The position numbers and the translations under genes are program-made. DNA of 64,000 nucleotides from Hyaloscypha bicolor E (lineage: Eukaryota > Ascomycota > Leotiomycetes > Helotiales > Hyaloscyphaceae), in contig NW_020194589.1 of assembly GCF_002865645.1 (NCBI RefSeq), positions 1,038,812-1,102,811 of the forward strand, written 5' to 3'. This document shows positions 59,994 to 64,000 of the stretch, piece after piece (position 1 is the stretch's first letter; every line of letters starts with the position of its first letter). Under the pieces are notes generated by a model that saw only the letters and a list, made by a program, of their open reading frames with translations, ran no database searches and was not told the DNA's origin.

Positions 59994-60909
59994 CAGGCCT
60001 GGTCGCTCTATCCCAGGTCTCTCCTACCACTACTTTTGTAAGAAACCTCACAAAATCAGAGCTTCAAGCGGGCTGGTTATTAAAGAGGACAAATCTTGAA
60101 ATATGGCGTTGCAAATCCTGACCCCATTATTGCCAAAAATGGAGGCTGCGCAATAGGTGAACATGGACTAAATGGCTGAGCCTTCACTGCCACACAATGA
60201 ATGCAAGGCGGAGCAAAGGCTGCGCCCGGCGGAGCGGACCATTTTCTTTTTCTTGTGCAGGCTTGGCAATGATACCTGAGGTATCAATACTGGTATCAAT
60301 ATTACCTAGTATCACTTAGTATTGGTAGGATCGATCCGTATTGATCCGGTATTGATTTTAAGCGAGAAATTCGCTAAGTACCTTGCATAGTAAATTTATA
60401 TGCACAGGTACTTACTTCTTTCTAGCTCTCCTCACAAGAGGGGGACGGACAGGTAGCGAGGGGTACCCAAGGAACACCAAAAAAGTCGACTTTTTTGAAG
60501 TCCTTTAAAAAAAATTCTAAAACTATCTAAAACTATTAAAGCGATGTCCCTAATTATAATACTATGCTTACTTTTTTAATTAAAGGCAATAAATATAATA
60601 AGAATCGTAATTAAAGGGGTTAGACAGGGGGGTCTGCGACTCTCGCTTAGAATCGATTCTGGAATGGATAGGATTGATACCTTACGATTCTGGTATCAAT
60701 ACGGATCAATACCCGAAATTACCTTAGGTATCATTGCCAAGCCTGTTCTTGTGTGACCTCAAGTAAGGCGGCCTGCTGCCTGATGCGCGATAGCGATCCG
60801 TCCCTCATGTATCATTTCTACCGACTTTGATTTCATAAAATCAGAACAAAGCAGCTTTTCTGACGGGATTGTTTCTGAGGCTACCGTACTAGCAATCCTT
60901 CTCCTCCAA
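59994..60909. promoter_or_regulatory. Divergent upstream region of the NLR-like and AAA genes, occupied by a MITE
   Basis: The two start codons face away from each other. Between them lies the hAT MITE (60258-60745) with its target duplications, leaving 257 bp on the NLR-like side and 156 bp on the AAA side. Any promoter for the AAA gene therefore lies within, or just next to, the MITE. Confidence 0.55.
60258..60745. mobile_element. Non-autonomous hAT element (MITE), 488 bp
   Basis: Terminal inverted repeats of 25 bp match at 24 positions, starting CAGGCTTGGCAATGATACCT. A perfect 8-bp target duplication TTCTTGTG flanks it (60250-60257 and 60746-60753). CAGG... ends and an 8-bp duplication are hAT features. 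Subterminal repeats of the type GGTATCAATAC and GGATCAATAC occur several times near both ends, as in transposase-binding regions. An 18-bp palindrome (60479-60496) lies in the middle. No coding capacity. Confidence 0.88.
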
Positions 60910-63752
60910 ATGCCCGGCTCTGGTCCATTCGAGGGGCTCTCTGGGCTCGCTATCAATTCAACGATCTCGCAGGACAACTCTTTTGGCCAGACGGCTGAAG
61001 AAGACCACCACCTTGCATCCTTTGGGAAGAGAATCGCCTCCAAAACTAAAAATCGTAAAGACCCCGAAGAAATATATTCCCCTAGCCCTCTACCACCACC
61101 ACCACCACCATCACCACCACCACAACGACGACAACGACCACTAAGACCACCACTACCGGTGGGGCCCCCGCCTCGCCTGTCAAAATTCCTCAAGCCAAGA
61201 AAGCCACACAAACCGCCTTCCCGACATCAATCTTTACCAGCGCAAGTTTTGGGGGCTCCTCTGAAATCTCACCACAATAAAAAGGCAGAAGGGAGTGTCT
61301 TGACAGGAACCCCCCACCGTGGACCACCTCTCGAACTGGGAGGAGTGGCTCTCCATAGCCCCAATACCCCGGCTAGCACCCCCTCCACAGACAACACGGT
61401 AGAGGAGCAGGCCCTTGTGGGTGATGAGGTGGATAGCGTAGACAATGCCCCAAAACAGGAAGAGGAGGAAGAGGAGGAAGAAGAGGGAGAAGAGGAAGAG
61501 GATTCCGATGATTCTTATTCTTCGTACGATTCTTCACCTCGAAATTATGATCCACGACATCGCCATGGCGGGACACCACCTAGAAAGGAACAGAAACCTG
61601 AGGACCTGGGGCGTCAATTTCAGGACAAGATTCATTGCGTAATTTACAGAATTGAATGTATACATTCGGGCCCGAAGATGTACTTGGATGCTCCCAAACG
61701 AGTTTACGGAGATAATTGGACCAGCCACTACCATCTGACTGGTACCGTTGTTGTACGAGACCTAGCCACTTTCATATCCAGTGCAGGCTCCTTGGCTTAC
61801 TTAATACTTCGGGATGTGGAATGTGATGGCAACTTGAGGTGGGATATGGCAAAAGCCTCCTCCTTACCAGGAAGGTCTAAACTGTTCTGGAAAGAAAGAA
61901 TCGCAATAATCGATGATGACCTTCGGTCCTGCATCAACGATCTGGCATGTTGCGCCCCCAACAGTACTGCTTATGAATCAGGGATCATGCGACACACGAG
62001 TTCTTCTATCGAGGATAACGATAGAGACTTGTACGAGATGAGGTTCTTCTACCATCACCGCCAAGCCCTAAAGGCTAGTCTTGATTCTACCTCAAGCCTC
62101 TTGAAACGGCAAGTAGAGGACTTATTGGACTTACTTCAGGAGACTCACGGGACAACGTACTCCACAGTAGACCAACATTTAAGTCAAGGGCTTATCCACC
62201 GGGATCACCTGGAGTCATTATATTGTCCGAACTCGATAGTTGTATCGAGAAACGAGGGGCCACTCTCAGCCTATGTGTTACGTGCTTGGCCAGTAGGTAC
62301 TTCCGCTCTTACCTTGGACTGCTGGTATTGGGGGTATGATGGCGAATTTCTACATCGAAAGCCCACAACCAAACGCGTTTTGCGTCCTTTAAAGAACGTA
62401 GTTCAAATCCGAGATCTCGAGTTGTTCCCTCTGGAATTCGCGACGGAGGAAGAAAAGACCACCCTCGAGCTGAGAGGGCAGAAATTTTGGTCTCTGAGAT
62501 ACCAGAACCTTGCCTCTTACGATGGATGGGATTTTAAAAGGGAGCAGCACTATGTAAGTCTACTTAACGTTCATTACCAACACAAAAGAGCTATCTAATC
62601 TCTTCATGGATTCAATAGTCAAATGAAGCTCGGTGCGTGATTGACTACAAGACATACCGAAGATTTCATCCCATGGCAAACATGTTCAGCTTTTCCGTCG
62701 ATTCCCTGGCTCCTTTCGACCGCTGGCCTGAACATATTTCGCATGACACTATTCTGGACAACAAGCTCCTAATTCTACTCCCGCCTTTCATACACGGCTT
62801 CTTTCTCAAGGAGAAGAAATGGGGTAGGCATACCATGTGTTGAAATCTGACGGTCAAATTGCTGATATCTTCAACAGTGACACTATTAGTCGACAGAGTT
62901 GGCTCAGTCACATGGAATAAAGACGCATTCGAGCGTCTCGTACTCCCCAAGAAAACCAAAGACTTAGTCAAAGCCCTCGTCATGGTCCGTACCTCAAAAC
63001 TAGGCGAGAAACAAGGAATGAGTATTCTTGGGAGGGGGAAGCGAGACGATCTCATCGCGGGAAAAGGCAACGGTCTCATCATGCTACTCCACGGAAGTCC
63101 CGGGACAGGCAAGACACTGACAGCCGAGAGTGTCGCCGAGATAGCAGAAATGCCTCTGTACAATGTGACCTGCGGCGACATAGGCACGAGCGCCGATGAA
63201 GTCGAGAAATACCTACAGACGGTTCTAGTTTTGGGAAAGGCGTGGAACTGTGTTCTCCTCCTCGACGAAGCTGATGTTTTTCTCGAGGAACGGAGTATGT
63301 CTGATTTGGAGAGGAACAGTTTGGTCTCGGTGTTCCTTCGGACATTGGAATATTACGATGGCATCCTAATCCTCACAAGCAACCGCGTTGGAACTTTCGA
63401 CGAAGCTTTCAAGTCCCGCATCCAAGTTGCACTTCACTACCCGAATCTTGACCGTGTTGCCCGAAAGAAGATCTGGAAGAACTTCTTCGATATGATGGAA
63501 GCGGATGAGGAGAACGTGAACCTGGATGAGCTGAACAAACACATGCAGGAGCTGGCGGATCAGGATATGAATGGACGGGAGATCAGAAATTCGCTCACTA
63601 CGGCGCGGCAGATCGCACTTTTTCAGAATGATACGCTGTCGTGGGAGCATGTTGAGCAAGCGATCACGACATCAAGGGATTTCAAGAAGTACCTTGGGGC
63701 TGTTCATAAGCATACGGATGACCAGTATGCTCGTGACAACGAACTGCGATGA
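60910..63752 (+). CDS. AAA+ ATPase of the fungal DUF7025-AAA type, three exons
   Basis: Exons 60910-62553, 62619-62823 and 62878-63752 give 907 residues. Introns of 65 nt (GTAAGT...AATAG) and 54 nt (GTAGGC...CAACAG) restore REQHY-SNEARCV and KEKKW-VTLLVDRVG. Residues 1-250 are disordered: a polyproline stretch, then a run of nine glutamates and an acidic EED tract. The middle (about 270-560) includes LDCWYWGYDGEFLHRKP and ELRGQKFWSLRYQ, the pattern usually annotated DUF7025. The AAA domain has Walker A HGSPGTGKT (688-696), Walker B LLLDEAD (743-749), sensor TSN (783-785) and a candidate arginine finger in FKSRIQVALHYPN (R798). ATP-driven remodelling is expected; the substrate is unknown. All ATPase motifs are intact. 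Confidence 0.88.
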
Positions 63753-64000
63753 AGTCATTTACTTTTCAAAACAATCCATAGTCTTCCTAATACCCTGTCC
63801 TCTGACATTGGAGGCACAATCCACTATGTTTGTGACATCAAACTACGACGAGGTGGTCAGACTAAGGGTTGCTTTCCCAGACAATCGGGGATTAAGGAAG
63901 AGATATGAAAAAGAACCCTCATGGACCGGATGCGCTTGGAAGAAACAACTTGGGCTAATTGGGAATCATATGTGGCCATTATCATATTTTGCCAGGCTTG
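63753..64000. other. 3' flank of the AAA gene, no gene seen
   Basis: 248 bp of normal composition to the end of the window. No supportable ORF. Confidence 0.5.

Overview
This window looks like nuclear DNA of a filamentous ascomycete (Pezizomycotina). The evidence is short introns (46-118 nt) with GTAAGT-like donors and CTNAC-like branch points, fungus-specific gene families (HET domain, DUF7708-type NLR-like protein, F-box-like LPGEIRNQIY protein, fungal AAA ATPase), and a sharp split between two kinds of DNA. I cannot name the genus.

Bases 1 to about 43,400 are a gene-free, extremely AT-rich block in which CA/TG dinucleotides are nearly absent while CG remains. That is the signature of repeat-induced point mutation (RIP). 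It is a nested graveyard of transposons. A Ty1/copia element A (1944-8355, read on the minus strand) sits inside the open frame of an unrecognised element D. A second copia copy, left part about 11640-12018 and right part 31789-36480, is split by a Ty3/gypsy element B (12019 to about 31788). B in turn is split by a chromodomain Ty3/gypsy element C (17651-24261), which still has both 246-bp LTRs and a 5-bp target duplication. Further right are unrecognised relics, a solo LTR of family A in reverse orientation (38747-39003), a 650-bp island of normal base composition (40441-41100), and a hAT transposase relic (41120-43110). Reading frames can still be followed through stops that fit TGG, CAA and CAG codons mutated by RIP, and catalytic acidic residues of reverse transcriptase and integrase have become N or K.

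Bases 43,400 to 64,000 have normal composition and carry nine intact-looking gene models and one gene fragment. In order they are: an unknown nuclear-type protein (minus); the tRNA pseudouridine-55 synthase Pus4 (plus), divergent from it; a charged coiled-coil-like protein (plus); a 76-residue secreted six-cysteine peptide (minus, two exons, not visible as a single ORF); a cystinosin-like PQ-loop transporter (minus); an F-box-like protein (plus); a HET-domain protein (plus); a sulfotransferase-like C-terminal fragment (plus); a DUF7708/NLR-like protein (minus); and an AAA+ ATPase (plus). The last two diverge from a shared upstream region that holds a 488-bp non-autonomous hAT element with an 8-bp target duplication.

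Pus4 and cystinosin are housekeeping genes. HET, DUF7708 and the secreted cysteine-rich peptide are the types of genes that fungi use for non-self recognition or interaction with other organisms. Their position next to a RIP-degraded transposon island fits the compartmentalised ('two-speed') genome layout known from several plant-associated ascomycetes. All identifications are by eye from motifs; no database search was possible.
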